Shown here: positions 1 to 7,539 of the stretch, in pieces
Layout: each line of letters begins with the position of its first letter
Numbering within the stretch: the stretch's first letter is position 1
NCBI GenBank assembly: GCA_023442495.1
Contig: JAEZZB010000026.1
Location: 1-31,029 of the forward strand
Length of the DNA: 31,029 nt
Direction of reading: 5' to 3'
DNA from: Bacillota bacterium
Lineage (GTDB): Bacteria > Bacillota > Clostridia > Tissierellales > Peptoniphilaceae
The notes under the pieces: generated by a model
What the model saw: the letters and a program-made list of their open reading frames with translations, nothing else
Told to the model about the DNA's origin: nothing
Databases searched by the model: none
Translations under genes and position numbers: made by a program

Positions 1-657
1 CATTCTTTCATACAATCTACCAAATAAAAATATATTAAACGCGTCTTTCAACATTTTAAAATTACCATTTTTAATCAATTTAAAATTTGATTTTAATAAA
101 TTAATTGTAGAAGAATCAATATCTCCATTTTCACTAAATACATATAATTTAGTTATTTTATTGGAATCGATTGAAAATAGATTTTTAACTAAAACTACAT
201 GATCCTCACAAATAGAGGCATCATAATCAAAATAATTTATTATTTCCGTATTAAATCTATTCTCCAAAGAAGTTAAATCTATTTCAGATTTTTGCATAAG
301 TTCTTTTACAGAACCAATATAAATACTTGCATTTTTATTTTGCATATAATCATCATTTGAAAAATATCTAAATACAACTGCACTAAGAATCTTTGAAGTT
401 TCTAAGTAATATTTATATTCAGGATCATATAATCCTATAATCTCCTCATCATCCGTTTCTGCAATTACATTTATCTGTTTACCTTTTAATTCATCTAAAT
501 TAAAATTTGCTTTATTTACCTTTTCAAATTCTAAATAATTTTTAGGCATATTATATTTATTATCATAAGAAGCCGCTTCTATCAAATAATTAAATCCCAT
601 TAAAAAGGCCAAATTCGCTATAAAAATTAATGAATAAACGCTTTTATTTAATTTCAT
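1..657 (-). CDS. N-terminal part of a membrane protein, possibly a bacteriocin-type ABC permease (runs off left edge)
   Basis: An open frame of 219 codons runs from ATG at 657 to base 1 without a stop, so the gene is cut by the window edge. Residues about 6-25 form one hydrophobic segment (SVYSLIFIANLAFLMGF). The following ~190 residues are polar and contain no further membrane segment, as expected for an extracytoplasmic domain anchored by one N-terminal helix. That layout matches the first part of the large permeases found beside small bacteriocin-like exported peptides, and a broken exported peptide gene does lie upstream. Permease identity is an inference from layout and context; I see no diagnostic motif. 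The ATG has no convincing Shine-Dalgarno and lies four codons after an in-frame TAG that ends the preceding small ORF, so translation may depend on coupling, or the true N-terminus may have been longer. Confidence 0.55.
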   Translation of the reverse strand, partial: MKLNKSVYSLIFIANLAFLMGFNYLIEAASYDNKYNMPKNYLEFEKVNKANFNLDELKGKQINVIAETDDEEIIGLYDPEYKYYLETSKILSAVVFRYFSNDDYMQNKNASIYIGSVKELMQKSEIDLTSLENRFNTEIINYFDYDASICEDHVVLVKNLFSIDSNKITKLYVFSENGDIDSSTINLLKSNFKLIKNGNFKMLKDAFNIFLFGRLYERM

Positions 658-669
658 AATTTTAATAAA

Positions 670-783
670 CTAATTAATATTTAGTCTATCTTTCCCCTCA
701 TTTAGTATTTCAACATCTTCTATTATACTTTGACCATCTATAAGCTTTATAGAATCTATTTTTTCACTTTCATTTAACATCAT
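670..783 (-). CDS. Small 37-residue ORF with good ribosome site, unknown function
   Basis: This short ORF encodes a 37-residue, acidic, non-hydrophobic peptide beginning MMLNESEKID and ending in TAG. It has the best ribosome site of the locus: AAGGTG about five bases before ATG at 783. It starts 16 bases after the stop of the broken exported-protein gene and ends in the same frame as the next gene, whose first ATG follows after only four codons. Two readings are possible. It may be a genuine small gene that couples translation to the membrane protein. Alternatively it is the severed N-terminus of that protein, cut off by a nonsense mutation. I recognise no family. Confidence 0.4.
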   Translation of the reverse strand: MMLNESEKIDSIKLIDGQSIIEDVEILNEGKDRLNIN

Positions 784-799
784 ACTATCACCTTATGAA

Positions 800-1192
800 T
801 TAAAATAACTTCCTAAGTTTTTTAGAAGCCTCAGCAGTAGCTGTAGTTTTTGATCCAAAGTTCCATTTATCTTTAACGGTAATCGTACGTATAACTTGAT
901 TAGGATGATCTTTTCCATATGACGGTGCTGTAGTAGAATAAATCTCTCCCTGAACATCATATACAATTCTTGTCCAGTTATAATAATAAATCATGTGATT
1001 TATTTTTACACGGTCTGCTCCTCTAACTGATGCAATGCCATAATATGTATCAGCAAAATAATTGTCTCCATGTTCACTGGTTACATATGTTGTCGATGTT
1101 ACTCTCCAAAGAGTAGTGACTTTTGCTTATGTAACTCCACCAAATACCATAATAAGTATACATAATAAAGTTATAAAATGTTTTTTCTTCAT
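800..1192 (-). pseudogene. Small exported protein gene interrupted by a stop codon in the signal peptide (bacteriocin-like context)
   Basis: From ATG at 1192, preceded by AGAAGGA, the frame reads a classic Sec signal peptide: MKKKH, then a hydrophobic core ITLLCILIMVFGG, then VT-stop-A. The in-frame TAA is codon 22 (bases 1127-1129), just where the cleavage site would be. After it the same frame stays open for 108 more codons to TAA at 800, giving a mature part rich in Tyr, Thr and Val that ends in the basic tail SKKLRKLF. One base change would restore a 130-residue secreted protein. An internal ATG at 994 could start a 64-residue piece but has no ribosome site. Small size, signal peptide, own promoter and a following membrane-protein gene resemble lactococcin-972-type loci, but I cannot confirm family membership. 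It is probably a recent pseudogene; a sequencing error cannot be excluded. Confidence 0.65.
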
Positions 1193-1222
1193 TAGATTCC
1201 TTCTATCAGTTTATTTACTATA

Positions 1223-1251
1223 ATTATATCAATGAAAACGTATACAATCAA
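1223..1251 (-). promoter_or_regulatory. Sigma-70 type promoter of the small exported-protein locus
   Basis: On the minus strand TTGATT (1246-1251) and a perfect TATAAT (1223-1228) are separated by exactly 17 bases. The -10 box ends about 30 bases before the start codon at 1192. It lies downstream of the purine operon terminator, so the small locus has its own transcription start. Confidence 0.6.
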
Positions 1252-1317
1252 ATAATATACTACATACCTTAATATTTTGATTAAGAACTATACTTATCAT
1301 CTTTATAAAAAGGTTCA

Positions 1318-1383
1318 AAAAAATAGGAGCATAAAGATTAAAAAATATTACTCTAAATATTTTTCATCTCTATCTCCTATTTT
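1318..1383 (-). terminator. Terminator-like long hairpin after the purine operon
   Basis: AAATAGGAG (1321-1329) pairs with CTCCTATTT (1374-1382), and inside it AAAAATATT pairs with AATATTTTT, giving a long imperfect stem. On the minus strand the stem ends in CTCCTATTTTTTTG, a run of seven T, which suits termination of transcripts from fhs. It lies about 160 bases beyond the fhs stop. Confidence 0.5.
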
Positions 1384-1397
1384 CATTTATATTCTTA

Positions 1398-1478
1398 TTA
1401 TTCAGATACACTTATTATAAAATTTCTATATTTATCAGCTACTAAGCTCCATTCTTCATTATTAAAACTAATAGAAAG
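1398..1478 (-). pseudogene. Relic of a ribbon-helix-helix antitoxin-like N-terminus
   Basis: On the minus strand, between stops at 1479-1481 and 1398-1400, 26 codons read LSISFNNEEW then SLVADKYRNF then IISVSE. The pattern of a short beta strand, EExxLV, Tyr and ISVSE resembles the start of small ribbon-helix-helix antitoxins (SIRLxxEExxLIxxYAxxxxISVSEF). The frame has no start codon and ends exactly where the family continues. If the resemblance is real this is a decayed fragment. It is short and the match is from memory, so chance cannot be ruled out. Confidence 0.3.
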
Positions 1479-1544
1479 TCAATAATTATTAACTTTAACT
1501 AAAATTATATTTTCAAATACTCCCTTGATATAATATGATACAAA

Positions 1545-3188
1545 CTAGTAAAGATTAATTACATCTCCATTTTCATCAACATCAATTGCCAATGCATTGG
1601 GAACTTTTGGAAGTCCTGGCATTGTTAATACCTTATTCAGATAAACTACTATAAAGCCAGCTCCAGATCTTATATTTAAGTCGGTAACTGTAATTTCAAA
1701 ATCAATAGGTCTACCTATTAATTTAGGATTATCTGAGAGTGAATTTGGTGTCTTTGCTATACAAATTGGAAGATTATTAAATCCTAGGGATTCAATTAAT
1801 GATAGTTTTTCTCTTGCTTGGTCTGTGAATTTTACTTCTTTAGCTCCATAGATTTCTTTTGCAACTATGTTAATTTTATCTTCTATACTATCTTCATCTT
1901 TGTAAATAAACTCTAATTCTTTATTATTGTTTTCAACTATATTTACAAGTTTATTTGCTAAATCAATAGCACCATTTCCACCTTTTTCCCAAACTTCTGT
2001 AAGTGAAAATTCTATACCTATTGATTTTGCCCATTCTTCCATTAATGCAATTTCATTCTCTGTATCAGAAGTAAATTTATTTAGAGCAACAATAACTGGT
2101 AAATTGTATTTTCTCATATTTTCTATATGTTTTTCGATATTTTCTATACCAGATTTTAGCGCATCTAGATTTTCAACTTTTAGATTTTCTTCTAAAACTC
2201 CACCATGAAGTTTTAACGCTTTTATTGTTGCAACTATTACTGCAGCTTTTGGTCTAAGTCCAGATTTTCTACACTTAATATCTAAAAATTTTTCTGCACC
2301 AAGATCTGCACCAAAACCTGCCTCTGTAACTACATAGTCTCCGTATTTAAGTGCTGTTTTGGTTGCAATCACTGAATTACATCCATGAGCAATATTTGCA
2401 AACGGACCACCATGTATAATTGCAGGATTGTTTTCTAATGTTTGAACCAAATTTGGATTTAGAGCATCTTTTAGGATTGCTGTCACAACTCCCTCTATTC
2501 CCAAATCTTTGATATATATTGGTTCATTTAATTTATTAAATCCAATCAAAATATTTGATATTTTTTCTCTTAAATCTGAAAGATTTTCGGCAAGACAAAG
2601 AATTGCCATTATTTCACTTGCAACAGTTATTTCAAAACCAGAATCTCTTTCATCATTTTTACCTGCATTAATTTTGATATTTCTAAGAGCTCTTTCATTC
2701 ATATCCAATACATAATTAAATTGAACTTTTTCAAAATCTAATTCATTTCCTTGGAAAATGTGATTATTTATTAATGCCATAATTGCATTATGAGCTGAGG
2801 TAATTGCATGTAAATCTCCATTAAAATGGAGATTTATTTCATCCATAGGTACTACTTGAGCATAGCCTCCTCCTGTAGCACCACCTTTCCTACCAAGTAC
2901 TGGACCAAATGATGGTTCTCTAAGAGCTACTATAGATTTCTTTCCCATTAAATTTAATGCATCTGAAAGTCCGACTGTAACTGTAGATTTTCCTTCTCCT
3001 GTTGATGTTGGATTGATTGAGGTAACAAGTACCAGATTTTTTGATAAATTATCAAAATCTTCAAATTTAATCTTTGCTTTGTAATCACCATAACTTATTA
3101 AATTGTCATTATCTATTCCTATTCTTGAAGCAATTTCTGATATTTTAATTTTTTTAGCTTCTAAAGAAATTTCATAATCTGTCTTCAT
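1545..3188 (-). CDS. fhs: Formate-tetrahydrofolate ligase
   Basis: Cytoplasmic enzyme that makes 10-formyl-THF from formate, THF and ATP. The 547 residues are close to the usual 555. The ATP loop is at about residues 59-69 (NPTSTGEGKST; the family more often has TPAGEGKTT). The stretch REPSFGPVLG followed by KGGATGGGYAQVVPM and INLHFNGDLHAI is the family hallmark. It is the last gene of the purine operon, 11 bases after purD, so the formyl donor for PurN and PurH is produced together with its consumers. The start ATG at 3188 has a weak GTAGGAGTAAAA ribosome site. No oddities beyond the slightly altered loop. Confidence 0.95.
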   Translation of the reverse strand: MKTDYEISLEAKKIKISEIASRIGIDNDNLISYGDYKAKIKFEDFDNLSKNLVLVTSINPTSTGEGKSTVTVGLSDALNLMGKKSIVALREPSFGPVLGRKGGATGGGYAQVVPMDEINLHFNGDLHAITSAHNAIMALINNHIFQGNELDFEKVQFNYVLDMNERALRNIKINAGKNDERDSGFEITVASEIMAILCLAENLSDLREKISNILIGFNKLNEPIYIKDLGIEGVVTAILKDALNPNLVQTLENNPAIIHGGPFANIAHGCNSVIATKTALKYGDYVVTEAGFGADLGAEKFLDIKCRKSGLRPKAAVIVATIKALKLHGGVLEENLKVENLDALKSGIENIEKHIENMRKYNLPVIVALNKFTSDTENEIALMEEWAKSIGIEFSLTEVWEKGGNGAIDLANKLVNIVENNNKELEFIYKDEDSIEDKINIVAKEIYGAKEVKFTDQAREKLSLIESLGFNNLPICIAKTPNSLSDNPKLIGRPIDFEITVTDLNIRSGAGFIVVYLNKVLTMPGLPKVPNALAIDVDENGDVINLY

Positions 3189-3199
3189 TTTTACTCCTA

Positions 3200-4438
3200 C
3201 TATTTTAATGAAAAATGTCCAATATCTTTTCTATAGAAAATATTGTCACATTCTATTTTTTCAATATTTTCGTAAACTTTTGAAATAGCTTCTTCTAATG
3301 TATCAGCTTCATCACAAATTAAAAGTAGTCTTCCACCGTTTGTATAGATCTTACCATTTATTTCTTTTGTTCCCATATGATAGATTTTCGAACTAATATT
3401 TTCTAATCCTTTAATTTCAAAACCTTTTTCGAAAGATTCTGGATATCCTTTTGAGGCTAATACTACCCCTACACGTGCCTTATCATCCCATTCTATTTCA
3501 ATATCTTTGCCATCTATAATTGCATTTGAGATATCATAAAGACTTGTCTTTAGGCTTTGTAGGACAATTTCTGATTCAGGATCACCAAATCTTACATTGT
3601 ATTCAATAGTTTTAAGTCCTGATATAGTTTTCATAAGTCCTGCAAATAGAACTCCTTTGAATTCTCTCCCTTCATAAAGCATCGCCTTTGCTGTAGGTAA
3701 AATAATCTTTTCTATAGCTTCTTCAATATCGCTATCTTTTATATTTTTAATAGGCATACATACACCCATTCCTCCTGTATTTAAACCTTTGTCTCCGTCA
3801 AATGCTCTCTTATGGTCTTGAACAACTTTCATAGGATAAACTTTTTCACCTGATACAAATGCCATTAATGAAAATTCTTCACCTTCTAAGAATTCTTCGA
3901 TAACTATTGTGTCACCGGCACTATTAAATTTTTTGTGAAGCATTATGTCTTCTAAGTTATCTTTAGCTTCATTATAGCTATATGGAATTAACACCCCTTT
4001 TCCAGCGGCAATTCCATCAGCTTTGATAACTATAGGAAAATTGCAATCTTTAAGATATTCTAAAGCCTTTTCTATATCATTAAAAATTTCATATTTAGCA
4101 GTAGGAATATTATACTTTTTCATAAAATCTTTTGAAAAAGCCTTACTTCCTTCAAGAATTGCTGCGTTTTTCCTTGGGCCAAATACTCTAATTCCCTTTG
4201 ACTCTATTTTATCAACTAAACCATTAACAAGAAAAGCTTCAGGACCTATAAAGACTAAATCAATTTTTTCATCTTTGCAAAATCTAGATATTTCTTCTTC
4301 TTTAATATCTATACATTTTCCAAATTTTAAAACACCTGGATTATGACCAAGCATAAATATTTCATGATTTTCACTATATAATTTTTCTGCGATGGCATGT
4401 TCTCTACCACCATTTCCAACAACTAAAATCTTTGCCAT
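3200..4438 (-). CDS. purD: Phosphoribosylamine-glycine ligase (GAR synthetase)
   Basis: Second step of purine synthesis: ATP-dependent joining of phosphoribosylamine and glycine to give GAR. At 412 residues it has normal family length. It opens with MAKILVVGNGGREHAIAEKL, the dinucleotide-like loop of the N domain. The ATP-grasp part follows, with PIVIKADGIAAGKGVLI at about 135-151, then DHKRAFDGDKGLNTGGMGV, and later YNVRFGDPESE, which carries metal and ATP ligands. It sits between purH and fhs in the operon with a 19-base gap to purH. Its substrate is the unstable PurF product, so the ammonia-dependence suspected for PurF matters directly here. Confidence 0.95.
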   Translation of the reverse strand: MAKILVVGNGGREHAIAEKLYSENHEIFMLGHNPGVLKFGKCIDIKEEEISRFCKDEKIDLVFIGPEAFLVNGLVDKIESKGIRVFGPRKNAAILEGSKAFSKDFMKKYNIPTAKYEIFNDIEKALEYLKDCNFPIVIKADGIAAGKGVLIPYSYNEAKDNLEDIMLHKKFNSAGDTIVIEEFLEGEEFSLMAFVSGEKVYPMKVVQDHKRAFDGDKGLNTGGMGVCMPIKNIKDSDIEEAIEKIILPTAKAMLYEGREFKGVLFAGLMKTISGLKTIEYNVRFGDPESEIVLQSLKTSLYDISNAIIDGKDIEIEWDDKARVGVVLASKGYPESFEKGFEIKGLENISSKIYHMGTKEINGKIYTNGGRLLLICDEADTLEEAISKVYENIEKIECDNIFYRKDIGHFSLK

Positions 4439-4457
4439 ATCATTTCCTTAAATTTTA

Positions 4458-5978
4458 TTAATGTTTGAAGTGACGCATTTTAACAAATACCATTGAAATA
4501 CCATTTTCATCACAAGCAGATATAGATTCTTGATCTTTGATTGAACCACCTGGTTGAATAATTGAAGAAATTCCATATTTTGCTGCTAAATCAACACTAT
4601 CTCGCATTGGGAAAAATGCATCCGAAGCAAGTACCGCATCATTAGCCTTTTCACCAGCTTGTTCTAAAGCAATTTGACAAGAACCAACCCTGTTCATTTG
4701 ACCTGCTCCAACTCCTATGGTTTGTCCATTTTTAACTAAAACTATAGCATTTGATTTAACATGTTTTACAATCTTATATGCAAATAGTAAATCTTTAATT
4801 TTCTCTTGGCTAACTTGTTTCTTTGTTACTGTAATTATTTCGTCGACTAGTTTGTCATCATAATCTTGAACTAAAATTCCTCCTCTTACAGATTTGATTA
4901 ATTTTGGATTATTATTATTTTTTCTTGGAATTTTATATATTCTTAAATTCTTTTTAGACTTTAATATATCTAAAGCTTCATCTTCATAATCTTCAGCTAA
5001 GATAATTTCTAAGAATATTTTATGCATTTGTTCAGCAGTTTTAACATCAACTTTGCCATTTATAGCCACAATTCCACCAAATATCGAAACTGGATCTGCA
5101 TTATATGCACCCATATATGCATCATATACAGTCTCTCCTAGTGAAACCCCACATGGATTCATATGTTTTAGAGCTACACAGACTGTTTCGTCAAATTCTT
5201 GAAGTATATCAAGAGCTGCACTTGCATCTTGAATATTGTTATATGACATCTTCTTTCCATGTAATTGTTCAGCATTTTGAAGCGCATAAGATGTGTTATT
5301 ATCGTCTATATAGTGAGTTGCAGATTGATGAGGATTTTCACCATATCTTAGATTATTTTCCTTTGTGAATGTTAATATTATTTTTTCAGGATTTAAATTG
5401 TATTTTTGATTGAAATATTTAGCAATTATTGAATCGTAATATGCTGTCTTATTATAGACTTTAGCTGCTAAATATGCTCTTGTTTCAAGACTTGTATCTC
5501 CATTTTTAGCTATTTCATCAAGAACCACTTGATAATCAGAAATATCTGTAACCACCGTTACATATTTAAAATTCTTAGCAGCAGATCTTAGCATGCTTGG
5601 TCCACCAATATCTATATTTTCAATAATTTCTTCATCTTTAACATTTTCTTTTTTTAATGTTTCTTCAAATGGATATAGATTTACGCAAACTAAATCTATG
5701 TATTCTATATTATTTTCTTTGATTTCTTTTATATGATTTTCATCATCTCTTTTTGAAAGAAGAGCGCCATGAACTTTAGGATGTAAGGTCTTTACTCTAC
5801 CTTCTAAAATCTCAGGAAAATCAGTAAAATTATCTATACTGATGCAATTGATATCGTTATCTCTTAAATGTTTAAGAGTTCCACCAGTAGAAATGATTTC
5901 ATAATTATTTTCTATAAGCCCTTTAGCAAATTCTACAATATTTGTCTTGTCACTTACGCTAATTAATGCCTTTTTCAT
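4458..5978 (-). CDS. purH: Bifunctional AICAR transformylase / IMP cyclohydrolase
   Basis: Catalyses the last two steps to IMP: formylation of AICAR with 10-formyl-THF, then ring closure. It has 506 residues. The N-terminal cyclohydrolase domain (about 1-190) starts KKALISVSDKTNIVEFAKGL and includes EGRVKTLHPKVHGALL. The transformylase domain contains NLRYGENPHQ and the catalytic Lys271-His272 in LKHMNPCG. The start overlaps the purN stop by the four bases ATGA, typical of coupled translation. Catalytic motifs look complete, so the end of the pathway appears functional. C-terminal residues FKH match the family ending. Confidence 0.96.
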   Translation of the reverse strand: MKKALISVSDKTNIVEFAKGLIENNYEIISTGGTLKHLRDNDINCISIDNFTDFPEILEGRVKTLHPKVHGALLSKRDDENHIKEIKENNIEYIDLVCVNLYPFEETLKKENVKDEEIIENIDIGGPSMLRSAAKNFKYVTVVTDISDYQVVLDEIAKNGDTSLETRAYLAAKVYNKTAYYDSIIAKYFNQKYNLNPEKIILTFTKENNLRYGENPHQSATHYIDDNNTSYALQNAEQLHGKKMSYNNIQDASAALDILQEFDETVCVALKHMNPCGVSLGETVYDAYMGAYNADPVSIFGGIVAINGKVDVKTAEQMHKIFLEIILAEDYEDEALDILKSKKNLRIYKIPRKNNNNPKLIKSVRGGILVQDYDDKLVDEIITVTKKQVSQEKIKDLLFAYKIVKHVKSNAIVLVKNGQTIGVGAGQMNRVGSCQIALEQAGEKANDAVLASDAFFPMRDSVDLAAKYGISSIIQPGGSIKDQESISACDENGISMVFVKMRHFKH

Positions 5979-6538
5979 TTATACTCCTTAAAAATATTTA
6001 TTAATGTCTCAGGATATAGTCTATGTTCTAATTGATGAACTTTATTTGTTACTTCATCTAAACTTTCTTTATAGTCTACTTTAAATTTGTCTTGTGCTAA
6101 TATTTCTCCCCCATCAACTTCTTCATTTACATAGTGAATGCTAACTCCAATTTCAGAGTCTTTATTATTATATGCTCTTTCAATTGAATTAATTCCTTTA
6201 TATAAAGGAAGTATAGATGGATGGATATTAATAATTTTCCCATGATATTTTTCTAAGAAATATGAAGAAAGTATTCTCATATAACCAGCTAAAACTATAT
6301 AATCCGTATCCATTACTTTATCAAGAATCATATCTTCATATTTTTTTTTGCTATTATATTCTTTTGGATTAAATACAAATGTATCAATATTTAAATCAAT
6401 AGCTCTTTCTATTACCTTAGCATTTGGATTGTCACAAATTAATATTCTTATATTACAATAATCTTTAAGCTCTTTATTTTTAACAAGATTTACAAAATTT
6501 GATCCTGTACCAGAAGCAAAAATAGCTATATCTATCAT
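5975..6538 (-). CDS. purN: Phosphoribosylglycinamide formyltransferase
   Basis: Folate-dependent third step, transferring formyl from 10-formyl-THF to GAR. The protein has 187 residues, a usual length. It starts IAIFASGTGSNF, the phosphate-binding loop. Catalytic residues are visible: Asn104 and His106 in INIHPSILP, and Asp142 in EEVDGGEI. The family's KG after LPLY is present. It overlaps purM upstream and purH downstream by four bases each. No formate-dependent PurT is seen in the window, so this step relies on folate and on fhs. Confidence 0.95.
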   Translation of the reverse strand: MIDIAIFASGTGSNFVNLVKNKELKDYCNIRILICDNPNAKVIERAIDLNIDTFVFNPKEYNSKKKYEDMILDKVMDTDYIVLAGYMRILSSYFLEKYHGKIINIHPSILPLYKGINSIERAYNNKDSEIGVSIHYVNEEVDGGEILAQDKFKVDYKESLDEVTNKVHQLEHRLYPETLINIFKEYK

Positions 6539-7539
6539 AGTAATTCTATTCCTTCTTTATCTGTAACTTCACCTAATACAAAGCTATCATTTACCATATC
6601 AAGTACCGTTTTAACATCATCTTTATCTACCACAATTGCTAAACCAACACCCATATTAAATACTTGATACATTTCATCTTCATTTATTTGACCTTTTTGT
6701 TGAATATATCTAAATATTTGAGGAACTTTATATGAAGATTTATTGATTTTCATACCTAATCCATCTTTTAGACATCTTGGAAGATTTTCATAAAATCCGC
6801 CACCTGTAATATGAGAAATTCCTTTAATATTAATTTTCTCCATCAAAGGAAGTATTTCTTTTACATATATTCTTGTAGGTTTGAGTAAAGTTTCCCCAAC
6901 TGTTGAATTTTCAAATTCTTCATGTAAATCAATATTATTATCAGATATGATTTTTCTTATAAGTGAAAAACCATTTGAATGGAATCCTGATGATTTTACG
7001 CCTATTACAATTTGACCAGCTTCAGTATTTTCTGAAGAAATAAGTAAATCTTTTTCTTGAGCACCTACACAAAAACCTGCAATATCATATTCGCCTTCTT
7101 TGTAAAATCCTGGCATTTCTGCTGTTTCCCCACCTATTAAAGCCATATCTGATTGTATACATCCCTCTGAAACACCTTTAACAATTTGTTCAATTTGAGA
7201 AGGGTTATTTTTCCCTACTGCAAGATAATCTAAGAAAAATAAAGGTATTGCACCTTGAGCAAGTACATCATTTACACACATTGCAACAACATCTATACCT
7301 ATTGTGTCATGCTTATCTAGTTCAAATGCCAATTTTAATTTAGTACCAACACCATCTGTACCACTTACAAGAACTGGACTCTTAAATCCATAAGCAGTTA
7401 AATCGAATGCGCCGCCAAAACTTCCAATCATTGACATCATTCCTTTATTTTTAGTTTTTTCAACATGTTTTTTTATTCTTTCAACTGATTCATAGCCTTT
7501 TTCAAGACTTACTCCCGATTCTTGATATTTAATGCTCAT
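6535..7539 (-). CDS. purM: Phosphoribosylformylglycinamidine cyclo-ligase (AIR synthetase)
   Basis: Closes the imidazole ring, converting FGAM and ATP to AIR. It has 334 residues, normal for the family. Recognisable segments are SGTDGVGTKLKLAFE near residue 60, IGIDVVAMCVNDVLAQGA, GGETAEMPGFY near residue 140, and ISHITGGGFYENLPR in the C-terminal half. Its start overlaps the end of purF by 11 bases and its stop overlaps purN by four. Nothing unusual. Confidence 0.96.
   Translation of the reverse strand: MSIKYQESGVSLEKGYESVERIKKHVEKTKNKGMMSMIGSFGGAFDLTAYGFKSPVLVSGTDGVGTKLKLAFELDKHDTIGIDVVAMCVNDVLAQGAIPLFFLDYLAVGKNNPSQIEQIVKGVSEGCIQSDMALIGGETAEMPGFYKEGEYDIAGFCVGAQEKDLLISSENTEAGQIVIGVKSSGFHSNGFSLIRKIISDNNIDLHEEFENSTVGETLLKPTRIYVKEILPLMEKINIKGISHITGGGFYENLPRCLKDGLGMKINKSSYKVPQIFRYIQQKGQINEDEMYQVFNMGVGLAIVVDKDDVKTVLDMVNDSFVLGEVTDKEGIELL

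Noticed and set aside
800..994. The 64-codon ORF from ATG at 994 as a gene on its own
   Set aside because: No Shine-Dalgarno before 994, and the same frame continues upstream to a signal peptide with a ribosome site and promoter at 1192; it is the tail of an interrupted gene.
4023..4346. A 107-codon plus-strand open frame inside purD
   Set aside because: Antisense shadow of a certain gene; composition and lack of motifs give no support.
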